Source: Metarhizium brunneum
Lineage: Eukaryota; Ascomycota; Sordariomycetes; Hypocreales; Clavicipitaceae
Assembly (NCBI RefSeq): GCF_013426205.1
Contig: NC_089426.1
Location: 3,286,001-3,350,000 of the forward strand
Reading direction: 5' to 3'
DNA length: 64,000 nucleotides
The translations under genes were made by a program, and so were the position numbers. Position 1 is the first letter of the stretch. Every line of letters begins with the position of its first letter. Below the pieces are notes generated by a model that worked only from the letters and a program-made list of their open reading frames with translations, did no database searches and was not told the DNA's origin. Below are positions 10,771-22,127 of this stretch, piece by piece.

Positions 10771-12253
10771 GTATATTCCGATGAACCATAGGAAGCTTAG
10801 TTTGAGCAACTTCCTGGCTATAGGAGCAGGGCGCCTTGGTATGGCATAAGCCCAGCGAGTTGAACCAAATGAGAATCAGAAACAGAAACTGTAAAGAGGG
10901 AGCCGAGTGTTGATGTTTAGACGAGGATTTTTCATGTCGTGAAGAAGACATGCATCCAGCCTTGTAATACTCGGGGCGAGAAAGATGTGAGTTTGTGTAA
11001 ATTCAACTGTCCATTTGGCTCCTTGCATGTGACGAGAGCCGTTGGCCGTTTGCATAATGAGCCGACAGCAAAGCTCTGATTGAAAGAACTCTGACTCTCA
11101 GCTCAGAATGCCCTCACTTTTGGGATGGGAGTTGCGATGCCGCCTCGGCTAGTACCACTTGGGCAAGGAGAGCCAAAGTGAGCGGGATACCGTTTTGCAA
11201 ATCGCCACTTAGATGTCACTATCAAATCTCCAAGGGAATGGTAGTTTCGATTTAAAGACACAGCGCCTCTGTACCTACTAGGTAGGTACAGAGTTGTTGA
11301 AATGCATGTAGTACGCGACATGATAGCGATCCCGCTCATGAGCCTGGATGCCTCTCGGAATCCAGTCTGTCAAGAATAGTCGAGTATCAGCTAGATTCTG
11401 CGGATTCTGCGGATTCTGCAGGGCTTTCTGATATGGGGTCAACAGAAGGAATCACTGAAGAATATCAACCTCCCCAGCGCCATCATCTCACATTGAAGGT
11501 GATGCGTATGCGTTTGAAAACTTCTAAAAGCCTGGCATCAAACGTCATCCTACCTACCTGAGTCAGAATATACTGACAATGTTCGATATCCAAATAGGCG
11601 AAGAACCACTGAACTAAGCATTCAAAGATGCCAATCTAATTGTCCAAGTGGACATTGATCTGGAAGAAAACATTGAAGAGCAGAACAGTGACAAGGCTGG
11701 TGTGCACGGGCCACATTAAACTTGCTCCGCTGCACCTCTAGCGGATATACTACCAGCAATCAGAGCTCCTTCTCCTTCTGCTTTCAAAACGCGCTATCTC
11801 ACATGCACTTAACGCGTGCAGTTGTCCAGGTGGGCAAAAAAAAAGTTCAAGCCATTCCTGGTCCCATTTAGCTCCCTGCTTCTCCGCGCCCGCGCCTTTC
11901 AACTTCCACCACATCGCCGACGTGGCTCATCTCTCAATCCCTGACAGTCGTGATTGGGCTACCTTTATAGCGGCTGAATTGCTATACATGTTGAAGAGGG
12001 CTGCAGGGCCTGGAAGCTAGCTTGCTTCCGTCCAAACCAATTTCGATTTCTTCAGTACCTGGAACTCTCCGCCTCCCACAACCTCAGCCTCTTCCGCTGT
12101 ATCCTCAATCCATCGCCTCTGTAGTCTACCTGAACACTGCGAAACACCTTTTTTCAAGGCTCCTACATCTGCCTACGAGCCTGGGTAGTGGCCTGGCGGT
12201 CCTCCACTTGCTAGGCAGATGTTTGGGGATGGGCACGAGATTCCAACGCCAAC
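10771..12253. other. Divergent promoter region between rid and sen1
   Basis: About 1.5 kb with no supported gene. It must contain both 5' regions. It holds a perfect 12-base-arm inverted repeat at 11267-11293 and three tandem copies of a 9-base unit (GATTCTGCG-like) at 11394-11420. The stretch just before sen1 (about 12020-12200) is pyrimidine rich, as expected of a fungal leader. Confidence 0.55.
11267..11293. repeat. Perfect 12-base inverted repeat with TAG loop
   Basis: The arms CTCTGTACCTAC and GTAGGTACAGAG are exact reverse complements around a 3-base TAG spacer. It sits between the divergently transcribed rid and sen1 genes. Its role, if any, is unknown. Confidence 0.85.
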
Positions 12254-15200
12254 ATGTCGGATCTTAACGAGGAACTGGCAAAATGGTACGAGGAACTACA
12301 GAAGCTCCCCCATGATTGCCATCTACTCTGCCCGAAGATCGACTCCGACGATCGCGAAAATTACAAAACCTTTGATGACCCTGAATCCCAAATCACCGTC
12401 GAAGACAAAAAACAGCGGATCGAAGATGGCCATCACCGCATCGAAATCACGTACTGGAATAGCCTGATATTTGGATTTGATAAAAGTGAGGCAGGGAAAT
12501 GGGCAGAGGAGTTCAAAGATAGACTCGAGCATGTACTGAGGAGTTGCTCTGAATGCGTCCTCAACTGGCACATGCAACGCCAGGTCTATCTGCAAAGATT
12601 TTCTGAGTACGCTACCAATCCTTATTTTTTATAGAGAGCCTGCTGACCAAGCGCAGAAAATGGAACGAACAAGTCATCGAGCACATCGAACAAATGCTGA
12701 ATCGAATCGATATCGCCAGAATTAGTTGCAATCTTCAGTGGGCGAAAGAATACATCGGCAAAATCGAGGAAAGGGGAGATGTTTTCAAAAAGACGCAGTT
12801 GGGAGAGAAGCTGCCAGAAGTTCTTATTGCTGTCTACGAGGCTCTTTGCTGCATGCCGTTCATGTCAACACCTGACCAGCGCGCCCTTTTTCAGTACGTC
12901 TTCATGCGGTTGCAGGGCAAGAGTTATCTCAAGCTGGGGCGAAGCGATCCACTCCCTGGCATGACATACTTTTTATTTGATCAAAAGAATGATGACCGTC
13001 GAAAATGGGCACAAGAAAACTGGAAATTCATCAACTCCAAATCGATGACGGAGGCCCAGTTTGACTGGGCTGTGAGCAACGGATTGACCAGTGCGATAGA
13101 TGACATTGCCAGAATTCAGGTGACTCCTCAGTTCTCGGATGAAGAGCGACTGGCTATCGAGCGTTTCTGGGAAGGGTTTGAAATAATTTTGACCAAGCTG
13201 CCAGAGAACCTTATTCACAGCCGCCTCCGCAGTCTGGAACTGCGCCAAGGCTCAAGCATTTACGACCTATTATTCCGTCACATTCAGACCTGTCCCTCGG
13301 AAGGTATGCTGGTTGTGACGATCCGAGTACTGACAATCTTCTTAAAAGATTACCCAAAAGCCTTTTGGGATGTAATCGGTGATGCTCGGCCAAACGTAAT
13401 TGCCGACCTGCTTTTTGCTAGTCCTGTTTACAAGGTTTTGCTTCGCCAATCTCTTGACGACTGCTGGAGTGGGTTCAGCATGGATTCGGATGTTGTGCCT
13501 TTTCCTACATCGTGGATTCAACCTTGGCTTATGTCGTTGGGTCGAGACCGTAGATATGACGCTTGTGAAGTCCTCATGCACACTCTGTTTGCGACTCTGG
13601 CAAAAGATCCATTCATTGGTGAACCGGGGCAAGCCGCGTGTATTCGTGCTGGCTTTGACGCCATAAATTTCACCCTGAAGTCCTTCCTAGATCCCGATAT
13701 ACAGACAGCATCCGGTACGACTCATTTATACGCGGGTGGCGCTTTTAATCTAGTGGTAAAGAACAAGGACCTCATATTGGAGAGCCTGCGGCCACCACAA
13801 GATTCACGAGAGGGCTGGACGACTTTCAGAGTCTCCGACGCGGCCATGTCAGTCCTACATGCCGCTATGAAATTGGATATGAAGATGTTTTTGGAGGAGT
13901 TCCAGGCTATTCACAACAAAAAGCAACTTCAATCAACAATTCTCCGTGAGTCAAAGACATTTTGGGAAACCATTGTCGAAACATTCGACTCTTCGGGGGA
14001 TCAAGTGACGCTGGCAAAGGATGTCTTAGTGTCCCTTGGCCCTCTCATCTCAGTCGAACAAATACGGCCACGCAAAAGCATCAACAAGCTGGATGAGTCT
14101 AGCCAGCGATTCAACACATCACTCGGTAGCATTGCCGATGTGTTGGCGAGAATATTGGGTCGAGTTTCGGAAGTGGACGCCACCGATTTGAATCTCCTGT
14201 TTGCAGATCGATTGTCCTTTCAGGTTATTGTAGGGTTATCCGTCCACGACGATTCTAACCTGGCTGAAGGCTCAGCGGAGATCCTCAAAAGCTGGACCGG
14301 TGAATTATCGCGGAGTGGTGCCATAGAACACATGTCTCAACTACATCCGGAACAAACTCTATCTTCTATCGTCTGGACACTGGAGAGAGTTCTTAAACCA
14401 CCATTTCCTTGGGGACCTATCCGTCCGCTGCTCAATATGAGCAGGGATGTTCTCAGGGGATTGTCCGACCCGACCTCGGGTGTCCTCAGAACAAAGACTC
14501 TCAACTCAAAATCCGTCGCTGTAGTGTTACGCTGGTGGAATGAGCAGTGGAGATTCGTTTCAAAGTCCTGTCTCAATATAGAATCTTGGTCATTTTGCAT
14601 TTCAAACGCGATTATGACCGAGTTCTGTCGAGAAATTATGGAACTAGCCGAAGCTCTTATTGCAGAAGACGGCCTTCTCACTTCTGCTACTGCTTTGGGC
14701 AAAAGTGAACAGGACGTGATGCCAATCATTCTGGGCCCGGCGAAAGAGAACTTTCGGGGAATGGAAAACATGATTCGATTGAAGGATAGATGGTTAGTTG
14801 ACGTTACCGTTCGAGTGCTCGGCAAGATCTTGACTAGACTTCGGGAAAATAAACTCGAAATCAATGCCGGGTCACGAAAGCTCATCACGGACGCCTGCAT
14901 TCCTACTGGGACTACCGGAAAGTACCTCCGCTCAACGAATTTAACAGACCAACAACGAGCTGAATTGCTTCAAGCCCTCGGCCATGATGAAGAAGTTCAG
15001 ATTTTACAACTTGGGCCTACTACCAGTGTGGTAGATCGGACAACTGCTTTAGACAAGGAAAGGTCTAAGAAGCAGAGCAAGCTGGATGCTTGGTCCAAGT
15101 CTGCCCCTCCTGGGACTCCTTCCGATAAGGTTGGGAGGTCCAATAGAGATGACGTCCTGGAATTTAGCAGATCGGCTGACAGTCCTATTCTAAAGCAGCT

Positions 15201-18200
15201 TGCGGCACAGCAAGCAAGGTCTAAGTCCAAGGGTCCCGACATGAAGGCTATTTTGGCACTTAAGGAGAGCAGACAGAGAGAAAGGGCTGAGAAAGCCAAG
15301 AGAGATGCTGAGGCTATTGCCAGAGCCAAGAAGATTCGTGGAGAACTTGTCCCAGGAGAAGGATCTGGAGCCCAGAGTCTTGCATCAACAGGGAAAGATA
15401 ATGCAAGAAGTGAAATCATGGTTAACAGCTCTGATGAGGAATCAGACGATGATAGTGCAGATTCTGACTCGGACGAGCAGCTTGCAACATTGAGCACTGG
15501 CGGCCAGAAAGGTCTTGACGAACATGAAAAACGTCGGCAGCAGGCTCTGCGAGATCGACTGCGCAGGCCGGTCAAGAAGATTCGACAGCAGCGTTCAGTT
15601 AAGGAAATGAGAGCTCGCTTGATCCCTCCTATGGATAGACTTCACAACACCATTCTAGCATGGGACATTTTTCACCAAGGCAACGACCCTCCTAATGGTC
15701 CGGCTGCCTCCGAGGTTGCTACAAAGTATCCCGATCCGCGGTCGTATCAAGCAACGTTCTTTCCTTTGCTTGCTTCCGAGGCCTGGCGTTCTTTCGTGAC
15801 CGCAAAGGATGAGATAACGGCTCAGCCCTTCGGCATGAAACTTGCCAGCAGGGCAAGTGTTGACAGCTTTTTGGAAGTAGCCTTCACTTTACCTGTTGTT
15901 CAAAATCGTGAAAGGGGAGTCTCAGAAGGAGATATTCTCTTGGTCTCCGAAGCCGAGAGCCCTCTCCAAAACCCTATTTCAAGACACTGTCTGGCTAGAG
16001 TTCACCGAATCACGTACAAGAAGGATCTCATCGAAATTACATACCGTGTCGCATCACGTAACAACCAACTATCGACCTTGTTAATGCCTGGAGTCACTAT
16101 CTATGGCGTCAAGATAACTAATATGACTACCATCGAACGAGAATATGCTGCGCTGGAAAGTCTACAGTATTACGATCTCATGGATGAAATCTTGAAAGCT
16201 GAACCGTCACCGATTCTTCGATACGGGGAGGAAAAGATTTCGAATGCCATGCAAAATTGGACTCTTAACCATGGTCAGGCTGTGGCGGTACTGGGGGCTC
16301 AAGATAACGATGGTTTCACACTTATCCAAGGACCGCCTGGAACTGGCAAGACCAAGACTATTACTGCAATGGTTGGGTCATTACTCTCAGAACAGCTTGC
16401 CCAAGCCTCGAACGGCGTGCCTATGGGCGCTCCACTGCGCCCTTTGGCTGGTGCCATACCTGCTGGTCAAGGCCGCCCGAAAAAACTTCTTGTCTGCGCT
16501 CCCAGTAACGCAGCTGTTGATGAATTAGTACTTCGTCTAAAGAGTGGTGTCAAGACTAGCAGTGGAAAAACGAAGCCTATCAATGTACTTCGTCTCGGCA
16601 GGAGCGATGCTATTAACGCTGCCGTCAAGGATGTCACGCTCGACGAACTTGTCCGAAATCGAATGGAGGGTGACAATACCAAGGACAAAGCCAAAGCCGA
16701 AAGAGACAAGCTTCACGGAGACGCGGCGAAAATCAGGGAAGAGCTTGCAGAAATTAGACAGCTCCTTGATGAAGCTCGTGCACAGGATAATCGTATCACA
16801 CAAAACACCCTCTCCCGAAAATTTGACGAGCTAAAGCGGCAGCAAATGAACATTGGTAAACAAATCGACGCAAACAAGGATAGCGGCAATTCCCTTGCTC
16901 GAGAGATGGAGATGCGTCGCAGACAAGTTCAGCAGGAAATCCTCAACTCTGCTCATGTGCTTTGTGCAACACTTAGTGGTAGTGGACATGAAATGTTCCG
17001 CAACTTAGATGTTGAGTTTGAAACCGTTATTATCGATGAAGCTGCTCAATGTGTCGAGCTCAGCGCCTTGATTCCACTCAAATATGGATGCTGCAAATGT
17101 ATACTTGTGGGTGACCCCAAGCAGCTTCCTCCAACCGTTTTGTCTCAGTCTGCTGCACGTTTTGGCTACGACCAGAGTTTGTTCGTTCGAATGCAACAGA
17201 ACCATCCCAAGTCTGTCCATCTACTCGATATGCAATACCGAATGCATCCAGAGATCAGCATGTTTCCCAGCAAAGAATTCTACGAAGGACAGCTCCAAGA
17301 CGGGCAAGACATGCTGCAGCTTCGACACCAGCCCTGGCATCAGAGTGCTCTCCTTGGCCCTTATCGGTTCTTTGATGTGGAGGGTGTTCAAGAAAAAGGC
17401 AGAAAAGGTCAATCACTGGTTAACACTAGAGAACTGCAAGTTGCCATGGAGATGTATGACCGTTTCAGTAAAGAGTACAAGCAATGTGATCTTACAGGCA
17501 AGATTGGCATCATTACCCCATATAAAGCTCAATTGTTTGAGCTGAGGAATCGTTTTACAAGTCGATACGGCGAAAATATCACTGATATCATCGAATTCAA
17601 CACTACAGACGCCTTTCAAGGTCGAGAATGTGAAATTATCATATTCTCCTGCGTACGAGCCAGCTCAACGGGAGGTATTGGTTTTATGACGGATATTCGC
17701 CGTATGAATGTTGGTTTGACTCGTGCCAAATCATCACTGTGGATTCTAGGAGACTCTAGAGCATTGGTTCAGGGTGAGTTCTGGAAGAAATTGATTGAAG
17801 ATGCCAAAGCCAGAGACAGATACACAAAGGGCGATATACTAGGCATGTTCAGACGGCCTTTACGAAGAGCAAGCCCGTCAAGCTACCAAGCGCCTCAAAA
17901 GGAATCTCCCAAAGATATCGAGATGCTCGACTCCCCTGCTGCAAAACCTATCATGGATGGTGTGAAGAATATCAAATCAGGACCATCGACTGACCTGCCG
18001 GCCTTGAGCAACGGAAGCCAATCCCGAAAGACTACTGACGGCAGTATACCGAATGTTGTTCCACGCGGAGCGGGTCTGCCCGTGATACACACTTCAGATA
18101 ACCAAGCTTCTGAGCCAAAGAAGCGACCGCTGGACGGGTCAGAGCCTGGACAGCAAGCAGCAAAGAGAGTATGTGGCATATCAGTGGCAGTCCAAACAAC

Positions 18201-18601
18201 CAGCAACCAAGCACAGATTTCTAATACAACAGCAGATTGCGAGTACGCAGCGAGGCGGCCTGATGGGCAAATTCGGACAAAAACCTGTCAAACAGACGAT
18301 GCCGCCGCCGCCCAAGGATCCGTCGGCAATGTCAGTCCTCGGGATGGTACCCCCGGAACGACCCCCTCCTCCAGCGATGAATTCGAAAGCGATTCCGATG
18401 AATCAGGCACCGAATGGGTCGATGTCGACATCGGGTCAACCCAGTAGCTCCGTGACTGGTACAAAGGTGCGTTTTGAGGCGGATGTCACTGTTGTCTTGG
18501 AAACGTAGCTGACGATTGCAAAATAGTCGATGAATAAGCCTATACCAACGGCGCCACGGAAGAAGGCGAAACCAAGTTTATTTATGCCCAAAAAGAGGTG
18601 A
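12254..18601 (+). CDS. SEN1: Sen1-type RNA/DNA helicase (transcription termination)
   Basis: Model join(12254..12606, 12657..18168, 18233..18466, 18527..18601), 2057 aa, in the usual size range of fungal Sen1. The N-terminal 1,000 residues are the helical Sen1 N-terminal domain; a charged linker follows (about 1000-1100). The SF1B helicase core shows IQGPPGTGKTKT (Walker A, near residue 1341), VIIDEAAQC (motif II, near 1577), GDPKQLPPTV (III), QYRMHPE (IV), TTDAFQGREC (V) and GLTRAKSSLWILGD (VI, near 1800). The last two introns (18169..18232 and 18467..18526) are supported by the proper C-terminus: they restore the frame giving MPPPPKDPSAMSVLG and the final RKKAKPSLFMPKKR tail. Reading straight through would give a wrong C-terminus. 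By homology it unwinds RNA:DNA hybrids and terminates non-coding transcription in the nucleus. Confidence 0.94.
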
Positions 18602-19431
18602 TGTCGTAGGAGATGAAGACTATTTTGCTTTCTTTCAATGAAAGTGGGATGGCACATTAGCATTGCGAAGGCGCATAACATAGACGGGTGGGGAGCATTT
18701 GTATAGGCGTTTTTTCCCTCTTGATGATGCCATGTGATATGCGCATGTGGTGCATTCATTAAGGGTTAGATTTGAATAGGGAGCGCACGTAGAGATGGGT
18801 TTTGGTAGGCTTCTCGGGTATTGAGAATAGAAGATTTGATGGGGATGGATGAGAACGACCAGCCAAAGTTTGATGATGGCTGATGATGCGGCTATTCCAC
18901 GAACGATTGACACCAGGAAATAGTTGCTTCGCTGCGATACTCACTTGAACACAATGGTGTGCATTTGTGCTAGGGAGACATCCCCCTATTCCTGGGTGCT
19001 AGCTACCATTGATGCATTCCGATCTACCCAGTAGTACCTACTCCGTAACTACCTAAGTTACCTCGTATTATGTATGGAAAGGTACTCCGTTCGTAGTTCT
19101 TACGTAGTAGTAACTGATTCTTGTTTGGACAATGCCGCAAGGAGGAAGCATGAAATGTCTCAGCCAACGACAGCCGTATCTATGTCTCAGATTGGTTCCT
19201 GCTTGCTTCTCTGGGCAGAGACATGGAGGTTGGGTTTTGGACCAGGGAGAATTCGGGCACCCACCCTTGTTCAGATTCTCTCCCGAAATTTAAAACACTA
19301 CGAAATTGTTCACCAGGGGAAGTCGTACATACAACGGCAGTCACCGTGACGATGGAAAGGCACCGATGGCGAAACCCCTGAGCGCCCCAGGTTTTTGTGG
19401 CTGCAAGAAACCCTTGCTGGTGGTGATCTCA

Positions 19432-19451
19432 GATGCGATGCGATGCGATGC
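19432..19451. repeat. (GATGC)4 tandem repeat
   Basis: Four consecutive copies of the five-base unit GATGC in non-coding DNA. Confidence 0.85.
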
Positions 19452-20234
19452 GCAGCTGCGTTCCTCGCCTGTTGTGCATACTTGTACGTGTCATTGTGAC
19501 TACCACTGGCAGTTCGTAATGCTACGTAATGTGAGTCTCTGCCGTGGTCGTGAACCCTGTCATGACAGACAACATGGCTATCATGTACTCGGTATTGCCT
19601 GGGTTGCTTTGTGGGCACGGTAGGCAACTGGGACAATTCTGTTGTAAAATATTTGTCATGAGGCCCCGTACTCCTTGTTTAAGTATCTTGGTATTGGGCA
19701 TTGCATTGGTTGCTTGCAAGGTGCAAGGGAAACATGTCTGGTTGGACATACTGTATGTACAAGTATGTATCGACTGTCTCTCTACGCCAAGGTCCAGAGG
19801 TGATGGGCAAGTGGTGGGTGGTTCGTGGCTGCCAACGGAGCGACATCCAGTGTCGATCGTCGAAGTGGCGCCTGGCCCCCAAGGTCTGGTGTGATGATTG
19901 ACGCCATCAATTACTTGGTACAATGCTGCCATTGCCCTCGTTGCCTTGCTACCCATGCATTCTGCTTGCTCGCTTCAACAGTTTTCCGCGGCTTTCGGTC
20001 AGTCCACCATCAGTTGACGAAGAGATGTTACCCCGTATCCTATCCGGCTTAGCAAACAACTCTCCTTTCATGGCTGGCGTGATGGAGGGCGCAGAACGGC
20101 GGCCCCCATTTTTTTGTTGGGTCGACTGGTTCGCCGTTGGAGATTATTTAACATGACCCCTGGACATTTGGGCCAGCTCACCGGAATCAACAAGTAGACG
20201 CACAGGCTAGAACTGGGGTATGGAAATAATCATA

Positions 20235-20251
20235 TAGTAGTAGTAGTAGTA
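20235..20251. repeat. (TAG)n microsatellite
   Basis: Five and a partial sixth copy of the TAG trinucleotide in non-coding DNA. Confidence 0.8.
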
Positions 20252-20681
20252 ATGGGTATCCGGAGCATTTGGCGACAAGGACAAGCGCGCCGGCAAAGGG
20301 GCGAATGCCCAGTTTATTGTTGGGGTTTGCTGCGGCCATCACAGCCTCGTCACCTCCTCCATGTCCAGATGTCACCGCACGCAGAACACCGTTATGCATG
20401 CGAGCCTTGGCAGCTAGTCTTATTCTCTTCTCTCGGTTGCCCCGTCCTCCTCTCGGAGAACGTCCAGGGTGTCTGTCCTTGGACCTTGATCAATGCCTTT
20501 CGCCGGCTTCTCTGTGCATAGAGCCAGCTGCGGTACGCTATCCGAGGATGATTTCGAGGTCGCAATCGACTAGCATCTCTGGTTGCGCTTAACTGCTGCA
20601 AGACTAGGACCCCGTCGACAAACAAGCGACCAGACAGCTAATGTACTCCGTAATTAGTTGCATATGAGAGCGAGCCAGCTT

Positions 20682-20729
20682 ACTGGGGCGCTGGGGCACT
20701 GGGGCACTGGGTCACTGGGTCGCTGGGTC
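20682..20729. repeat. 8-base minisatellite, six copies of RCTGGGKC
   Basis: Six contiguous copies of an 8-base unit with two variable positions (A/G at the first, G/T at the seventh). The first copies carry GGGGC and the last three GGGTC. Confidence 0.85.
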
Positions 20730-22127
20730 TCCGCCTCCATTTTCTCGCTGCCCATTGCCATCTTTGTCCACCCACATTTTACGTCTCTCGGTGGCCGAGC
20801 GACGCCTCTTGCATCGTCGAGTGGGCCGCGGCAATGTTCAACCTCACCCGATGGCCATCCATCGTGCAATCTCGACCCTGTCATCCAATCCCTGCCATGG
20901 GCTAAGAAGAGCTGCGGGTTCGTCATCACGCTAGGACCGGGTGTTTCTTTTTCTGAGCAGAAATCCCAAGGCCATGGGAAGAACCTCCTCCATCCGCCAT
21001 TGGGGCCAGAGATGCAAGAGCTGCTCTCGTCACGCAGGGTCAGAGCTCGACCAAGATGCAAGGATACCTTATCATCTGAGCATAACGAAGAAGACAATAT
21101 TGTATTGTCAACCCAGGATCCCAGTATCACGCTATGAGCGTTCCTCCGTATTATTGTCATCTCGAAAACCAACAAAAAGGACGATAGCACCGTGTCCGTC
21201 AGTTCATGAGCCCACCAACCAGCCCCCCGGTCTGGGAGGAAAAGCTAGTGACGACCGTCGCCCGGATGTGACGCCGAAAGGACAAGAGACTATAGCCAAG
21301 GACGGCTCTGTTTCATTAATAAAGAAGTTGGCCGTCCAGTCGCTTGTTTATAAACGATTCAAGGGACCCCAGTCGTTACCACCCTGCCGGATACCACCTA
21401 CATTGTACGCTGTTGGCCTCCAGAGCTGTAAATCGTGAAGAGAGCAAAGAGTTGCGAGAACCGGTTCCCCAATGCCTTAACAAGGATTCCAAAAGTTTAA
21501 GCTCTTCTTCGTCGGCTCGGGGGCCGTTGGAATTGCCGGTCTCTTGCCAGGCTTCTCCTTTCAAGTTTCTCTTGACGAAGCCGTTTATTTGAGATTTTCC
21601 TTTCTATCCGATGTATTAAACTGGAACCTTCTTTCTCCTCTTCTGCATCATATCGATATTTTTTCTTTGTGCCCGTCCTATGGGCCCCTTCCCTCCTCTT
21701 CTTCTCTTTCCCTTGTAGCCGATTCGGAGCCTGTCCCCAAATTTGACAGTCAATCTTGGCGCTGGTCTGTAATATTTTCCTTTTCTTTAGTCTCTATTCG
21801 GTCAATTCCCTAGAATTGAGAACTCGGGACTTCTCGCCGATCCGTATCCAGCCCTTCAGCTTGTTTCTGTGTCGAGAAGGCTTCCAGTGAGACACGGCCT
21901 TGGTCCACGCCTTGCAGCAACACAGACATATGCCTGTCTTAAGCAGTGTCCAGTAAAAGATCGGAAGCAAGTGTTATTATTTGTTCAGACTCCAACCACT
22001 GCTTTTCGTTCCGTTTTGCGCCTCGAAACTGACCGACTCCTTCTTACATGCATGCAAGGGCAGGCTACCAATATCAGGAACTGGTGTTGTTGACGAATAG
22101 CTTTTCCTCTTATATTAGGTAGTCGCC

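Larger units (their letters stand above)
18602..22127. other. Long gene-free region with simple repeats
   Basis: About 3.5 kb without a credible coding region. It contains the short tandem repeats listed separately, clustered TACTCCGT-type motifs at 19038 and 19082 and another at 20643. From about 21540 to 22120 it is rich in pyrimidine tracts, which suggests the promoter and a long leader of the downstream gene. ORFs up to 178 codons occur on both strands but show no domain or composition supporting translation. Confidence 0.55.

Noticed and set aside
14997..15575. 192-codon minus-strand ORF inside sen1
   Set aside because: Antisense of the charged, Ser/Asp-rich Sen1 linker; its hydrophobic Leu/Ser composition is a by-product of that sequence.
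18169..18447. Straight-through C-terminus of Sen1 ending at 18447
   Set aside because: A clear GTATGT-CTAAT-CAG intron and a second GTGCGT-CTGAC-TAG intron restore the conserved C-terminal tail, so the read-through end is not used in the model.
20654..21190. Overlapping 159-178-codon ORFs around the minisatellite
   Set aside because: They arise because the 8-base repeats lack stops; no motif or codon pattern supports translation.
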